DNA of 64,000 nt from Collinsella sp. (GCA_019419625.1 DXZO01000069.1:1-64000), one strand, 5' to 3'. Numbered from the stretch's first letter, positions 41,941 through 50,328 are shown. The notes: a model not told the origin generated them from the sequence alone. Program-made: numbers and translations.

Positions 41941-43559
41941 TGACTGATGTGCGCGAAGCTGCGCAAGGCCTGATCGAATACGCCATCCATCGGTCTATGG
42001 TCGGCCAGGACGATCGCATCTGGGCCTATAACACCATTCTGGAGTGCATTGGCGCCACGGGCCCGGCGCTCGACATGGCCTGGGCGCTGCAGACCGAGAA
42101 GCTCTCGCTCTTGCACCCCGATACCATGCCCGACTTTGACCTTGAGGGCACGCTTGCCACGCTTGCCGAGGCCGCCGTTGCCAACGGTGCTGCCGAGGAC
42201 ACGGCATCGGGCCGCGACCGCATCGCCATGCGCATCATGGGCATGCTCATGCCGCGCCCGTCTGCCGTGATTGACGAGTTTACCGGCCGCATGGGCGTCA
42301 ACGAGCCCCGCGCCGCGACCGACTGGTTCTACGGTCTGTGCTGTGACGCCGGCTACGTGCGCCGTGCCGCCATTGCGCGCAACATCAAATGGAGCACCCC
42401 CACCAACTGGGGCGACCTCGAGATCACGATTAACCTGTCCAAGCCCGAGAAGGACCCGCGCGACATCGCCGCCGCCGGCGCTGCAAAGAACACGGGCGAG
42501 AAGTATCCCGCCTGCCAGCTGTGCATCGAAAACGAAGGCTACCCGGGACGCTCCGCCGCAGCCGACGGTGGCGCTCATCCCGCTCGCCAGAACCTGCGCA
42601 TTATCCCCATCTCGCTCGACGGCGAGCGCTGGGGCTTCCAGTACAGCCCGTACGCGTACTTTAACGAGCACTGCATTGCCATGAGCTCCGAGCATCGCCC
42701 GATGCACGTTGACCGCAAGGGCCTGACGTGCTTGCTCGACTTTGTGGACCTGTTCCCGCACTACTTTATTGGCTCCAACGCCGACCTGCCCATCGTGGGC
42801 GGCTCGATTCTGTCGCACGACCACTTCCAGGGTGGCGCGCACGAGTTCCCCATGATGCACGCCGCCGAGGTCTCGCAGTTCAGCGTGCCCGGCTTTGACA
42901 GCGTTACGGGTGCCGTGCTGCAGTGGCCGCTTTCGGTGCTGCGTCTGCGCTCGCACGACCGTGCTCAGCTGCTCGACGCCGCCGAGAAGATTATCCTCGC
43001 CTGGCGCGAGTGGACTGACGAGTCGGTGGGCGTCATCGCGCACACGGCCGACGGCGTGGCGCACAACACCGTGACGCCCGTCATCCGCCGTGTCGACTCC
43101 CGCGGCAATGCCGGTGGCGAGATCTACGAGGCCTACCTGGCGCTTCGCTGCAACATCACGACCGACGAGCATCCGCTGGGCGTGTTCCACCCGCATGCCG
43201 AGTATCACCACATTAAGAAGGAGAACATCGGCCTGATCGAGGTCATGGGCCTGGCCATTTTGCCGCCGCGCCTGGTTCCCGAGCTCGGCGCGGTCCGCGA
43301 GCACCTGCTGGCGGCCAAGGCCGATGCCAGCTACGACCTTGCCGGCGCGCTCGAGGGCGACGACCTTTGCCGTAGCCACGCCGCATGGGCCGAGGATGTC
43401 TTTGCTCGCCGCGCGAACGAGCTTACGGCGGACAACGCCATCGACATCCTGCACGAGGAGGTCGGCGTGGTGTTTGGCCATGTGCTCGACAACGCCGGCG
43501 TCTTTAAGTGGGACGAGGCCGGACGCGCCGCCCAGCAGCGCTTTATCGACTCGCTGTAG
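41931..43559 (+). CDS. galT: UDP-glucose--hexose-1-phosphate uridylyltransferase (class 2 GalT)
   Basis: Leloir-pathway transferase, 542 residues, of the long Gram-positive class 2. Recognisable segments are CQLCIENEGYPGR, PIVGGSILSHDHFQGGAHEFPMM (the H-D-H active-site region) and HNTVTPVIRR. The class has no sequence similarity in length to E. coli GalT (about 350). Its ATG lies inside the end of galK, so translation is coupled. No galE is in the window. A strong terminator follows, so galK-galT is a two-gene operon. Confidence 0.94.
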   Translation: MAVMTDVREAAQGLIEYAIHRSMVGQDDRIWAYNTILECIGATGPALDMAWALQTEKLSLLHPDTMPDFDLEGTLATLAEAAVANGAAEDTASGRDRIAMRIMGMLMPRPSAVIDEFTGRMGVNEPRAATDWFYGLCCDAGYVRRAAIARNIKWSTPTNWGDLEITINLSKPEKDPRDIAAAGAAKNTGEKYPACQLCIENEGYPGRSAAADGGAHPARQNLRIIPISLDGERWGFQYSPYAYFNEHCIAMSSEHRPMHVDRKGLTCLLDFVDLFPHYFIGSNADLPIVGGSILSHDHFQGGAHEFPMMHAAEVSQFSVPGFDSVTGAVLQWPLSVLRLRSHDRAQLLDAAEKIILAWREWTDESVGVIAHTADGVAHNTVTPVIRRVDSRGNAGGEIYEAYLALRCNITTDEHPLGVFHPHAEYHHIKKENIGLIEVMGLAILPPRLVPELGAVREHLLAAKADASYDLAGALEGDDLCRSHAAWAEDVFARRANELTADNAIDILHEEVGVVFGHVLDNAGVFKWDEAGRAAQQRFIDSL

Positions 43560-43616
43560 CATACCAGCTCGGGCGCTTACGCTCGACACGCTCAACAAAT
43601 AGCGCCTACACGACAA

Positions 43617-43657
43617 CGGGGCCCGCCGGCAGCATCGCCGACGGGCCCCGTTTTTTG
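43617..43657 (+). terminator. Terminator of galK-galT
   Basis: ACGGGGCCCGCCGGC pairs with GCCGACGGGCCCCGT, followed by T6, about 58 bases past the galT stop. Confidence 0.9.
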
Positions 43658-43669
43658 GTGCAAGGGGTG

Positions 43670-43732
43670 GTGCAAGGGGGTCAGGTTAAGATGCACCAAC
43701 TTGGTGCAAAGTAACCTGACCCCCTTGCACCA
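43670..43732. repeat. 63-bp REP-like palindrome
   Basis: GGTGCAAGGGGGTCAGGTTA (43670-43689) is perfectly inverted at 43713-43732, with an inner palindrome GCACCAA-C-TTGGTGC. The GGGGTCAG head resembles REP elements mobilised by REP-associated tyrosine transposases, none of which is in this window. Confidence 0.75.
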
Positions 43733-43808
43733 ATCAGGATTATCCCCATCTGCCGCATTGTCGGGGTATGATTGAGCCATCATTAAAACATGCGGAAGGA
43801 CGGCAGGT

Positions 43809-44159
43809 ATGGCTGATATTCTTCTCGTACTCGACACGCTCATGGAACAAATCGTCGAGATCGCTATCCTGCTTTTCGAATTCATCGGCGTCGGAATCAT
43901 CATCTATTCCGGCCTTCGCGGATTCACGCTCTATCTTAAGCGCTCCCCCGCCACCAAGCTCACGTTAGCCAAAGGTCTGGCAATGGGCCTGGAATTTAAA
44001 CTGGGAAGCGAGATCCTCCGCACCGTCATCGTGCGCGACTGGCACGAAATCGCAACCGTCGGCGGCATCATCGCCCTGCGCGCCGCACTCACCTTCCTCA
44101 TCCACTGGGAAATTAAAGAAGAAGAAAAAGAATCGCATCCGGCCGAACGCAGCCAGTAG
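43809..44159 (+). CDS. DUF1622 family membrane protein
   Basis: A 116-residue membrane protein. TM1 is at about 14-36 (IAILLFEFIGVGIIIYSGL), followed by FKLGSEILRTVIVRDWHEIATVGGIIALRAALTFLIHWEI, the hallmark of DUF1622. The function is unknown. The C-terminus is a charged EEEKESHPAERSQ tail. Its TAG stop lies inside the 58-bp palindrome that begins at 44156, so the insertion may have set the end of the protein. Confidence 0.88.
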   Translation: MADILLVLDTLMEQIVEIAILLFEFIGVGIIIYSGLRGFTLYLKRSPATKLTLAKGLAMGLEFKLGSEILRTVIVRDWHEIATVGGIIALRAALTFLIHWEIKEEEKESHPAERSQ

Positions 44160-44213
44160 TCATTGGGGACGTTCTTAAACGACTAGTCAAACAAGAACGT
44201 CCCCAATGACTAC
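44156..44213. repeat. 58-bp palindrome (island B, first unit)
   Basis: TAGTCATTGGGGACGTTCTT and its inverted arm; 57 of 58 bases are identical to 27795-27852. It overlaps the last codons of the DUF1622 gene. Confidence 0.85.
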
Positions 44214-44245
44214 CTCAGGACATCTCGCGTCCTCCACGAAAATCG

Positions 44246-44424
44246 AAGTCAAATATTTTTCCGAGAAGTGAACGAACTAATTTGCACCCCCGGAACAACC
44301 GCATTTTTTGGCATTAAAACCGCAGGAAAACTGTGAAGAAACCGCAGGAAACGGCGTCCGAAAAGTGTTGATGTTCCAGGGGTCCATTTTTACTCGTTCA
44401 CTTCCTGGGAAAAGTATTTGACTT
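44246..44424. mobile_element. 179-bp element with about 30-bp inverted ends
   Basis: AAGTCAAATATTTTTCC-GAGAAGTGAACGA (44246-44275) is inverted at 44394-44424 with one gap and a few mismatches. The interior has two AAACCGCAGGAAA motifs, the reverse complement of the CCTGCGGTTT core found in the elements at 29315 and 61664. It is non-coding. Confidence 0.55.
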
Positions 44425-44481
44425 TGATTCTGAACGAGCTGGCGCGCCAGGCGATCCAATGGAAACAAAGGAATCATGGCA

Positions 44482-44646
44482 CAAGGAGTGTCCCCAAGTG
44501 CCGGCGTAGAAGGAACGTCCCAAAGTGCCGCAACATGACGAGAGTGGATAATCTCCCACTTTGAGCCCGCAAACAGGCCAAAAACGGGAGATTATCCACT
44601 CTCATTCTGCGGGCACTCATTTAAGTCTGTCCCCAATGAGTACCCG
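44482..44646. repeat. Repeat island B (48-bp, 66-bp and CTCATTTAAG units)
   Basis: 44482-44529 repeats the 48-bp unit of 27736. 44539-44603 is the inverted copy of the 66-bp palindrome at 29118. 44614-44646 repeats the CTCATTTAAGT...GTCCCCAATGAGT unit of 27852. No gene lies between 44160 and 44661. Confidence 0.78.
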
Positions 44647-44661
44647 TAAACCCGACTGACC

Positions 44662-45597
44662 CTACAGCTCAGTTACTTCGACGCTGTTGTAGATCTCGTC
44701 CCAGCGGTCCATGACCAGGTGGCCGGTCTTGGGATCCATGGCGTTGAGCTTGCCGCAGGTATTGGCGGTCTTGAGCACCGTGACATCGTCGGCACCAGCA
44801 GCAATGGCATGCGCAAAGCCGGCGATGGTCGAGTCACCGGAACCCGTCGCGTTCACAGCTGCAATCGCGGGTGTCTTGGCGCGGAACGCGCGACCCTCAT
44901 GGAAGCCCACCGACCCGGCAGCGCCCATCGATACGACAACCCAGGGGATACCGGCAAAGCGGCCATCGGCGGCAAGCGCCTCGCGCAGGGCATCGACATC
45001 ATCAGTCGTAAAGGACGTACCCAGCAGGCCGTTAATCTCGGTCAGGTTGGGCTTTACGAGCTCAGGCTTAGCGTCGGACTCCAGCGCGGCCTCCAGCGAT
45101 GCACCCGAGGTGTCGAGCAGCACCTTGGCGCCCGCCTCCTCGGCGATCTTGACGAGCTCGGCATAGTAGCCGGCATCGACGCCACGCGGCAGCGAGCCCG
45201 AAAGCGTCACAACGTCCGCCTTCGCTGCAAGCTCGGCGAACTTGGCCGTAAAGGCCTCGAGCTCGGCCGGGGCGATCTGCGGGCCGCTCTCCAGCAGCTC
45301 GGTCTGATTACCCTCGTGCAGAATATTCAGGCAAATGCGCGTCTCACCGGCGATGGGCACAAAGTCGTTCTTGACGCCGTCGGCATCCATAAGCTCGGCC
45401 ATATAGGCGCCCATGTGGCCGCCGAGCAGGCCGGTCGCGAGCACATCGTCGCCCAGCTGCAGCAGCACGCGGCTCACGTTGAGGCCCTTGCCGCCAGCGG
45501 TCTTTTCGGGCGTCACACGGTTAACATCGTCGATGATCAGCTTGTCGAGCTGATAGCGCGTATCAATCGACGGGTTCATGGTAACGGTCAGAATCAT
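44662..45597 (-). CDS. lacC: Tagatose-6-phosphate kinase (LacC-type PfkB kinase)
   Basis: A 311-residue PfkB-family sugar-phosphate kinase. Signature 1 is KTAGGKGLNVSRVLLQLGDDV, and the catalytic region is NATGSGDSTIAGFAHAIAAG (usually GAGDS). It belongs to the LacC/FruK group that phosphorylates ketohexose phosphates at C1. It is third in the lacA-lacB-lacC direction, separated from lacB by 262 bases that hold a large hairpin. Given LacA and LacB upstream, tagatose-6-phosphate is the most likely substrate; 1-phosphofructokinase is the alternative. Confidence 0.88.
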   Translation of the reverse strand: MILTVTMNPSIDTRYQLDKLIIDDVNRVTPEKTAGGKGLNVSRVLLQLGDDVLATGLLGGHMGAYMAELMDADGVKNDFVPIAGETRICLNILHEGNQTELLESGPQIAPAELEAFTAKFAELAAKADVVTLSGSLPRGVDAGYYAELVKIAEEAGAKVLLDTSGASLEAALESDAKPELVKPNLTEINGLLGTSFTTDDVDALREALAADGRFAGIPWVVVSMGAAGSVGFHEGRAFRAKTPAIAAVNATGSGDSTIAGFAHAIAAGADDVTVLKTANTCGKLNAMDPKTGHLVMDRWDEIYNSVEVTEL

Positions 45598-45714
45598 ATT
45601 GAACTCCAGTTTAGAAAACCGGCCCGCGCCCCATCAAGAAACGCGAGCCGTCAATTGAACCTTAAAGCGACAAAACAACAGGGGCAACCCCACAGGTCAC
45701 ACCAACGTCAGCGA

Positions 45715-45852
45715 GCGACGTTCAGGTGCCCCAGGTCGCCGCGAAAGAGGAGCGACGCGTACTTCATGTACGCGAGCGACGGTTTGAGCGGCGAGATGGG
45801 GTGCCTGAGCGTCGCGCAGCGTCGGCCGGTCCGGCGTTCGGTAGAACGCCGG
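45715..45852. repeat. Nested hairpin element E6 between lacB and lacC
   Basis: GCGACG-TT-CAGGTGCCCC (45715-45732) pairs with GGGGTGCCTG-AG-CGTCGC (45798-45815), using two G-T/U wobbles. The second stem is TCGCCGC/GCGGCGA (45736-45742, 45788-45794). The inner hairpin GCGTAC-TTCAT-GTACGC is flanked by GCGAC on both sides. A separate hairpin CCGGCGTTC/GAACGCCGG (45831-45852) follows the lacB stop closely. Confidence 0.7.
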
Positions 45853-45859
45853 AACCTAA

Positions 45860-46384
45860 TTAGTCGTGATACTCGCCGCGGTCCCACTTCTCCAGAAACT
45901 CGTCAAAGAAATGCGGGTCGGCCTGGGCCCCGGCGTCGGCCTTGTTGCAGGCGTCGATCTTGGCGATCAGGGCATCGTGCTCGGGAGTCTTCTCGTAAGG
46001 CTCCTCCAGGAAGGCGAGCATAATGTCGGCCATCAGGAACTCGCCGGTGATCTTGCCACCAAAGCCCACGATGTTGGCGTTGAGCTCGCGACGGGCATAG
46101 AGGGCAGAGGTCATGTCGCGGACCAGGGCGCAACGGGCGCCGGGAACCTTGTTGACGGCGTTGGTGATGCCGATGCCGGTGCCGCACAGGGCCACGCCAA
46201 AGTCGGCCTTGCCGCTGGCGACGGCCTCGCCCACGGCCTTGCCGTAGATGGGATAATGCGTGCGGCTGTGGCTGTAGGTGCCGCAGTCGAGCACCTGATA
46301 GCCAGCCTGCTCCAGGCGGTCGGCCAGATAGATCTTCTCGTCCGTAACGATATGGTCGCAACCGATTGCGATGGTCTTCTTCAT
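45860..46384 (-). CDS. lacB: Galactose-6-phosphate isomerase subunit LacB
   Basis: A 174-residue RpiB/LacAB-family protein. [24 protein letters not shown] and [26 protein letters not shown], with the catalytic Cys/Thr region, are typical. [23 protein letters not shown] and the C-terminal [17 protein letters not shown] match LacB rather than RpiB. LacB with LacA forms the heteromeric isomerase converting galactose-6-phosphate to tagatose-6-phosphate. It follows lacA after 63 bases. Confidence 0.92.
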   Translation of the reverse strand: MKKTIAIGCDHIVTDEKIYLADRLEQAGYQVLDCGTYSHSRTHYPIYGKAVGEAVASGKADFGVALCGTGIGITNAVNKVPGARCALVRDMTSALYARRELNANIVGFGGKITGEFLMADIMLAFLEEPYEKTPEHDALIAKIDACNKADAGAQADPHFFDEFLEKWDRGEYHD

Positions 46385-46447
46385 CAGAACGTCCTTTCGT
46401 CTGAATTCACAAGGTAAGGTAGAAGTTCGAGTTCTCGGTGGCTCTCG

Positions 46448-46876
46448 TTAGGCCATCTTGTTGAGCATGTCGACACGAATCTGGTGACGACCGCCGGCGT
46501 ACTGCGCGCGCAGGAACTCGCGGGCGATCTTCTTGGCGACCTCGGTACCCACAACGCCCGGGCCCATGGTGACCATACGCGAACCGTTGTGCTCGCGGGT
46601 CATGTAGGCGGAACGCTCGTCGGAAATGTTGGCAACGACCATGCCCTTAATCTTGACGGCGGCCATATAGGAACCGACGCCGTACTTATCGAATGCAAAG
46701 CCCTGGGAGTCCTTGTGCTCCAGCAGGTCCTGGGCAACGGCAGTCGCGGAATCGACAAAGTCCGCGGCAGGGGTCTCGGAATAGTCGACGACCTCGTGAC
46801 CGTCGGCGACGAGCATCTCCTTGATGGACTCCTTCATCGACATACCGTCGGCATCGGAAGCGATTACAACCCTCAT
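46448..46876 (-). CDS. lacA: Galactose-6-phosphate isomerase subunit LacA
   Basis: A 142-residue LacA subunit. VVIASDADGMSMKESIKEML, DKYGVGSYMAAVKIKGMVVANISDERSAYMTREHNGSRMVTMGPGVVG and the AGGRHQIRVDMLNKM end match the family. The usual catalytic Cys is absent, as in known LacA proteins, where the active site is shared with LacB. It is first in the lacABC order. The start is preceded by TCAAGGAGGATGTC. Confidence 0.92.
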   Translation of the reverse strand: MRVVIASDADGMSMKESIKEMLVADGHEVVDYSETPAADFVDSATAVAQDLLEHKDSQGFAFDKYGVGSYMAAVKIKGMVVANISDERSAYMTREHNGSRMVTMGPGVVGTEVAKKIAREFLRAQYAGGRHQIRVDMLNKMA

Positions 46877-47113
46877 GACATCCTCCTTGAGAGATACGCA
46901 GGTGCGTAGTTTCTGTTTGGAAGTGTTGAATCGCGTTCAGGTCCGGGCATCTGAATGTGCGGTTCTTCACTGTTCATGTTAATTTGAACACATTCAAACA
47001 TCAACTGCAACAACTATTTGTTTATCTTTGTTCTTTTTTGAACAACTACCGTTCACGGTTGATTGCCGACCGTTTGAGCCCGGCGCAGACGTAGCGACCA
47101 TGTGTTCAACAGA
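46877..47113. promoter_or_regulatory. lacA upstream region with repeated TGTTCA/TGAACA boxes
   Basis: Between lacA and the hairpin at 47114 lie several TGTTC and GAACA elements, for example GTTCATGTTAATTTGAAC near 46973 and TTGTTCTTTTTTGAACAAC near 47028. They are suited to a DeoR-type regulator such as the one at 59535. The assignment is by appearance only. Confidence 0.45.
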
Positions 47114-47150
47114 CAAAAGGGCGGCCGAGAACGTGTCTCGGCCGCCCTTC
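47114..47150 (-). terminator. Terminator of the membrane protein gene at 47184
   Basis: AAGGGCGGCCGAGA (47117-47130) pairs with TCTCGGCCGCCCTT (47136-47149), followed on the minus strand by TTTTG. Confidence 0.85.
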
Positions 47151-47183
47151 TTACGGTTGATCTTCCAAAGATCGCTTTGCCGC

Positions 47184-48215
47184 CTACTCAGACTGCCCAC
47201 TCTTCTTGGCATGTTTGGACGGAGCGCTCAAGAAACGATCCGTCAGATAGTTCGCGGGACCGGAGACATCGATCCCCAGCAGCACGTGTCCTAGCCATAG
47301 GAACGCCACGAGCACCAGTAGAGGAATCACACACGAGGTCACGATCATCACGATGACGCCTTCGATCAGATCGGTCACCTGCTGCACGATCTCGTCGGTC
47401 ATCTGCTTGGCACCGCTGGTTACCGACGTAACCAGGCTCGAGGCCCCGTCAGTCAACTGCTCGAGCACGTTTTTGGACTCCGTGGTCTCGGACTTTTTCT
47501 TGTTCGATTTTGAGCTGGTCTCGCCTGACTTGTCCGTGGTATCGGTCTTTTCCGCAGCGTCCGCTGCCTTTTGCTCGGCCTGTTCAATGCTGACGCGATA
47601 TGTCTCGTCGACCTTTTGCGATACCCATACGCTCGCGGGCACAAGCGCCATGCCGATCACGGCAACCACCAGCACGCGCGTCGCCACACGGCGCAGGACA
47701 GCGCTCGTGCTCCAGCGCCCATGAACGCCAAGCGACACCGCAAAGAGCACCAACGCAAACGGGATTAAGATGCCCAAGCCAACCGACCACAAAATCGTGA
47801 GCAAATATTTCTCGAGGTAGAGCACGGCGAGCACGATGCCCAGGTTACCCGAAAGCTGCGCGAGCTGCTCGGCGACCGGCGTTCCCGTATCACCAGGCAG
47901 CGCGGTAATGCCCGCAGACAGCGCCACGCACGAGGTCGTGAGCGCCAGTACGTTACCTTTCTTTTGATCGATGACCTCGATGGTGGAGTCCCAAGTCTTG
48001 GTATCGGCAAAATGCGGGCGCGCGACAAAGCCCGAAAGGAGCGCCAGCACCACGAGCGCGATAATCAAGCCGATCTGTAGCTTTTTGTTTGCGCACACGA
48101 CATCGGACAAGCTGGGCTGCAGCTCGGTTACCGTCGTGTGCTCGGTTATCTGGACAGGACGCCCATGAGCCATCTCGTGCGCGCCTCTTTTTTGTATTGA
48201 CCCGTTATCCGGCAT
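47184..48215 (-). CDS. Hypothetical membrane protein
   Basis: A 343-residue protein I cannot place in a family. TM1 is at about 48-68 (IGLIIALVVLALLSGFVA). Two or three segments lie at about 125-175 (LGIVLAVLYLEKYLLTILWSVGLGILIPFALVLF), one at about 187-207, then a charged Lys/Glu/Ser/Thr-rich, probably coiled segment (about 215-275), and a last segment near 290-315 (VIVMIVTSCVIPLLVLVAFLW). The C-terminus is basic (KHAKKSGQSE). The start has GAGGAGG upstream at ideal spacing, so the gene is real. It sits inside the lac region between lacA and lacF. Confidence 0.85.
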   Translation of the reverse strand: MPDNGSIQKRGAHEMAHGRPVQITEHTTVTELQPSLSDVVCANKKLQIGLIIALVVLALLSGFVARPHFADTKTWDSTIEVIDQKKGNVLALTTSCVALSAGITALPGDTGTPVAEQLAQLSGNLGIVLAVLYLEKYLLTILWSVGLGILIPFALVLFAVSLGVHGRWSTSAVLRRVATRVLVVAVIGMALVPASVWVSQKVDETYRVSIEQAEQKAADAAEKTDTTDKSGETSSKSNKKKSETTESKNVLEQLTDGASSLVTSVTSGAKQMTDEIVQQVTDLIEGVIVMIVTSCVIPLLVLVAFLWLGHVLLGIDVSGPANYLTDRFLSAPSKHAKKSGQSE

Positions 48216-48333
48216 TTGGATACCTCCTCAGTCCGGCGTTTAATGCGAAAGGAAGTATACCCACCGAGCAAAAATCGAACGGGAGGACCAACGGAGCGCA
48301 ACAAGACTGTCCCCAATGACTATTTCGGGATGA

Positions 48334-48398
48334 GTTGCGGTGGAATAGGGATTGTTTTGCGCCCGCCGGCCCCTATTCAGTCCCTATTTCACCGCAAC
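48334..48398. repeat. 65-bp palindrome
   Basis: GTTGCGGTGGAATAGGGA (48334-48351) is inverted at 48381-48398 with one mismatch. It is preceded by a partial GTCCCCAATGACTA unit of the island A/B family (48310). Confidence 0.65.
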
Positions 48399-48417
48399 CA
48401 AGACAGATGGGATACAG

Positions 48418-48450
48418 AAAAGCTCTGCCGCAGGTAGCGGCAGGGCTTTT
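48418..48450 (-). terminator. Terminator after lacF
   Basis: AAAAGC-T-CTGCCGC pairs with GCGGCAG-G-GCTTTT. On the minus strand the stem ends in a T run, 27 bases past the lacF stop. Confidence 0.8.
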
Positions 48451-48476
48451 GGAAGGGGACGAGTTGTGCAGGCTCG

Positions 48477-48815
48477 TTAGGCGAGCTTAGCCTCGAGTGC
48501 GGCGATGCGCTTATAGGCATCGATGGTAAAGCGGGTCTGCTTCTCCAGGATCATGGTGGTCATGAGAGTATCCTGAGCATGGGCCATGATGAAGGTCATC
48601 TCCATCTCGCCGCCGCCGGCCTCCTGCGAAAGCAGCTTGGTCTGCGTGTCGTGGGCACCGATGAGCGCATCGCTGGCATCCTTGTGCAGCTGCTCGGCCT
48701 TCTCAAAATCACCCTCGCGAGCAGCATCGAGCGCTGCAAGCAGATCGGTCTGGGCGTCGCCCGCGTATGCGACAATCTCGAATCCAACCATCGAGATTTC
48801 TTCTTTGGTTGCCAT
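48477..48815 (-). CDS. lacF: PTS lactose/cellobiose-type IIA component
   Basis: A 112-residue all-helical IIA protein. The phosphorylated His is in MTFIMAHAQDTLMTT, preceded by the usual Gly/Glu region. FEIVAYAGDAQTDLLAALDAAREGDFEKAEQL is typical of the family. It passes phosphate from HPr to the IIB domain of a IICB protein. It is the only IIA of this type in the window, so it probably serves both LacE-like proteins at 50391 and 55292. It is transcribed alone. Confidence 0.94.
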   Translation of the reverse strand: MATKEEISMVGFEIVAYAGDAQTDLLAALDAAREGDFEKAEQLHKDASDALIGAHDTQTKLLSQEAGGGEMEMTFIMAHAQDTLMTTMILEKQTRFTIDAYKRIAALEAKLA

Positions 48816-49029
48816 ATTGCGTTCCTTTCACATATGAACCAATGGAGAGCATCGCGTCCGGGCATACGCGCTGCGTTGTGTATGACAGAGACAGTAACAT
48901 TCAAACAAAAAAGAACAGCGCAAAACGTAATTTCGAGCTATGAACGGTCGTTTTTCGCCCGTGAACGGTTTTTAAACCAATCCGAACATTCTTGAACACA
49001 ATTAGCGGAAACCAAAACGGGACCGCACC

Positions 49030-50034
49030 CTAGCGTACATCGCGCACCGTATCGCCCTTGACGAGCACGCCCGGAAACAGCATGTGCTCCACGCCAGACT
49101 CAACGCCCTCGGCGCCGGCAATCTTGTCGACCGCCCACATGCCGACGCGCTTGTTGTCAAAGCGCACCGTAGTCAGGCGACGATCGGGCACGATATCGCC
49201 CAAACTATCGTCAACACCCACCACGCTCACGTCCTGGGGCACGCGCTTCCCGCGCGACTCGAGCCCGCGAATGCAGCCGTAGGCCATGGCATCGTTGGAA
49301 GCATAAATGGCTGTGCAGTTCGGATCGTCCGCAAGCACCTGGCCGGCGGCATATCCGCTCTGTGCCGTCCAATCGCCACGGACGAGTCGCGGCGGCTCAA
49401 CACCATGCGCGCGCAATGTCTCACGCCAGCCCTCCTCGCGTTGCATGCCCGAAAGCGAGCGCTCGGGGCACGAGATAAAGTGCACGGTCTTGTGCCCCTG
49501 CCCCAGCAAGTACTCGACAACCTGGCGCGAGCAATCGAACTGGTCGTTATCGACCGTCGAGCACAGCGGGTGCTCCAGCATGGTAACGAGCACCGTCTGC
49601 ATACCGGGCAGCGGCTCAAAGGTGCCAAAGTCCGCCGGCATGCGGTTCATGATCACGACCATGCCGTCCACCGGCAGTGCGCTCATGCGCGACGATGCAC
49701 TCTCGAGGGTATACGGATGCCCGTCTACTTTAGTGAGGGTGATGGCATAGCCATGTTTGTCGGCCGCGGCGGCAAAGCCCTCCATACGGTCGAGGTTGCC
49801 GGTGCCGGTAATGTTGAACATGGCGACGCCGACGGTCTTAAATTTGCCGCGGCGCAGCGATCGACCGGCAAAATTGGGGCGATACCCCAGCTCGCGCATG
49901 GCGGCGCGCACGCGCTCCTTGGTCTCGGGGCGCACGCTGGGCGAATCGTGCACCGTACGCGAGACTGTCTGCTCCGAGACACCCGCGAGACGCGCCACGT
50001 CCTTAACGGAAACCGATTTTTTAACAGCGGCCAT
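49030..50034 (-). CDS. LacI family regulator of the first lacE-lacG cassette (LacI-2)
   Basis: A 334-residue repressor. The HTH is SVKDVARLAGVSEQTVSRTVHD with hinge LGYRPNFAGRSLRRG. The effector domain contains VDGMVVIMNRM, CSTVDNDQFDCSRQVVEYLLGQGH and VSVVGVDDSLGDIVPDRRLTTV. It is closely similar to LacI-1 (the DDSLxD and RLTTVRFD segments match). It is divergent from the LacE/LacG pair, with two operators 120 bp apart in the gap. The inducer is probably a lactose-derived sugar phosphate, by inference. Confidence 0.92.
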   Translation of the reverse strand: MAAVKKSVSVKDVARLAGVSEQTVSRTVHDSPSVRPETKERVRAAMRELGYRPNFAGRSLRRGKFKTVGVAMFNITGTGNLDRMEGFAAAADKHGYAITLTKVDGHPYTLESASSRMSALPVDGMVVIMNRMPADFGTFEPLPGMQTVLVTMLEHPLCSTVDNDQFDCSRQVVEYLLGQGHKTVHFISCPERSLSGMQREEGWRETLRAHGVEPPRLVRGDWTAQSGYAAGQVLADDPNCTAIYASNDAMAYGCIRGLESRGKRVPQDVSVVGVDDSLGDIVPDRRLTTVRFDNKRVGMWAVDKIAGAEGVESGVEHMLFPGVLVKGDTVRDVR

Positions 50035-50192
50035 AGGTCGATCTTTCTATGTCAACGATGCCATCGCGGGCATCCCAACAGACAAAATGAACGACTCCAA
50101 GTATATCCAACGCCTCTCCCGCCATACGCTCACCACCCAAAACCTACCGTTCACCGACAATCCCGCTTCCCCGAACGGCTTTTGTCGACCAA

Positions 50193-50208
50193 ATGTTAAC
50201 GTTGCCAT
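50193..50208 (-). promoter_or_regulatory. Operator A of LacI-2
   Basis: ATGTTAACGTTGCCAT; on the minus strand ATGGCAACGTTAACAT, the same frame as the gal operators with GCA as the left inner triplet. Confidence 0.7.
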
Positions 50209-50312
50209 TGTGCAAACACAGAGCCACCGGGCGGCTCAAACGTTTACGCGTAAGGAATCGACGGTTCGCAGGCACAGAAACCCCCGATTCGCGTCTTTTT
50301 TTGTGCCGCAAA

Positions 50313-50328
50313 ATGGCAACGTCAACAT
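50313..50328 (+). promoter_or_regulatory. Operator B of LacI-2
   Basis: ATGGCAACGTCAACAT, 63 bases before the lacE start. Its centre is exactly 120 bp from operator A, in inverted orientation. Confidence 0.7.

Noticed and set aside
41922..43616. 564-codon minus-strand frame opposite galT
   Set aside because: Antisense shadow; galT motifs are on the plus strand.
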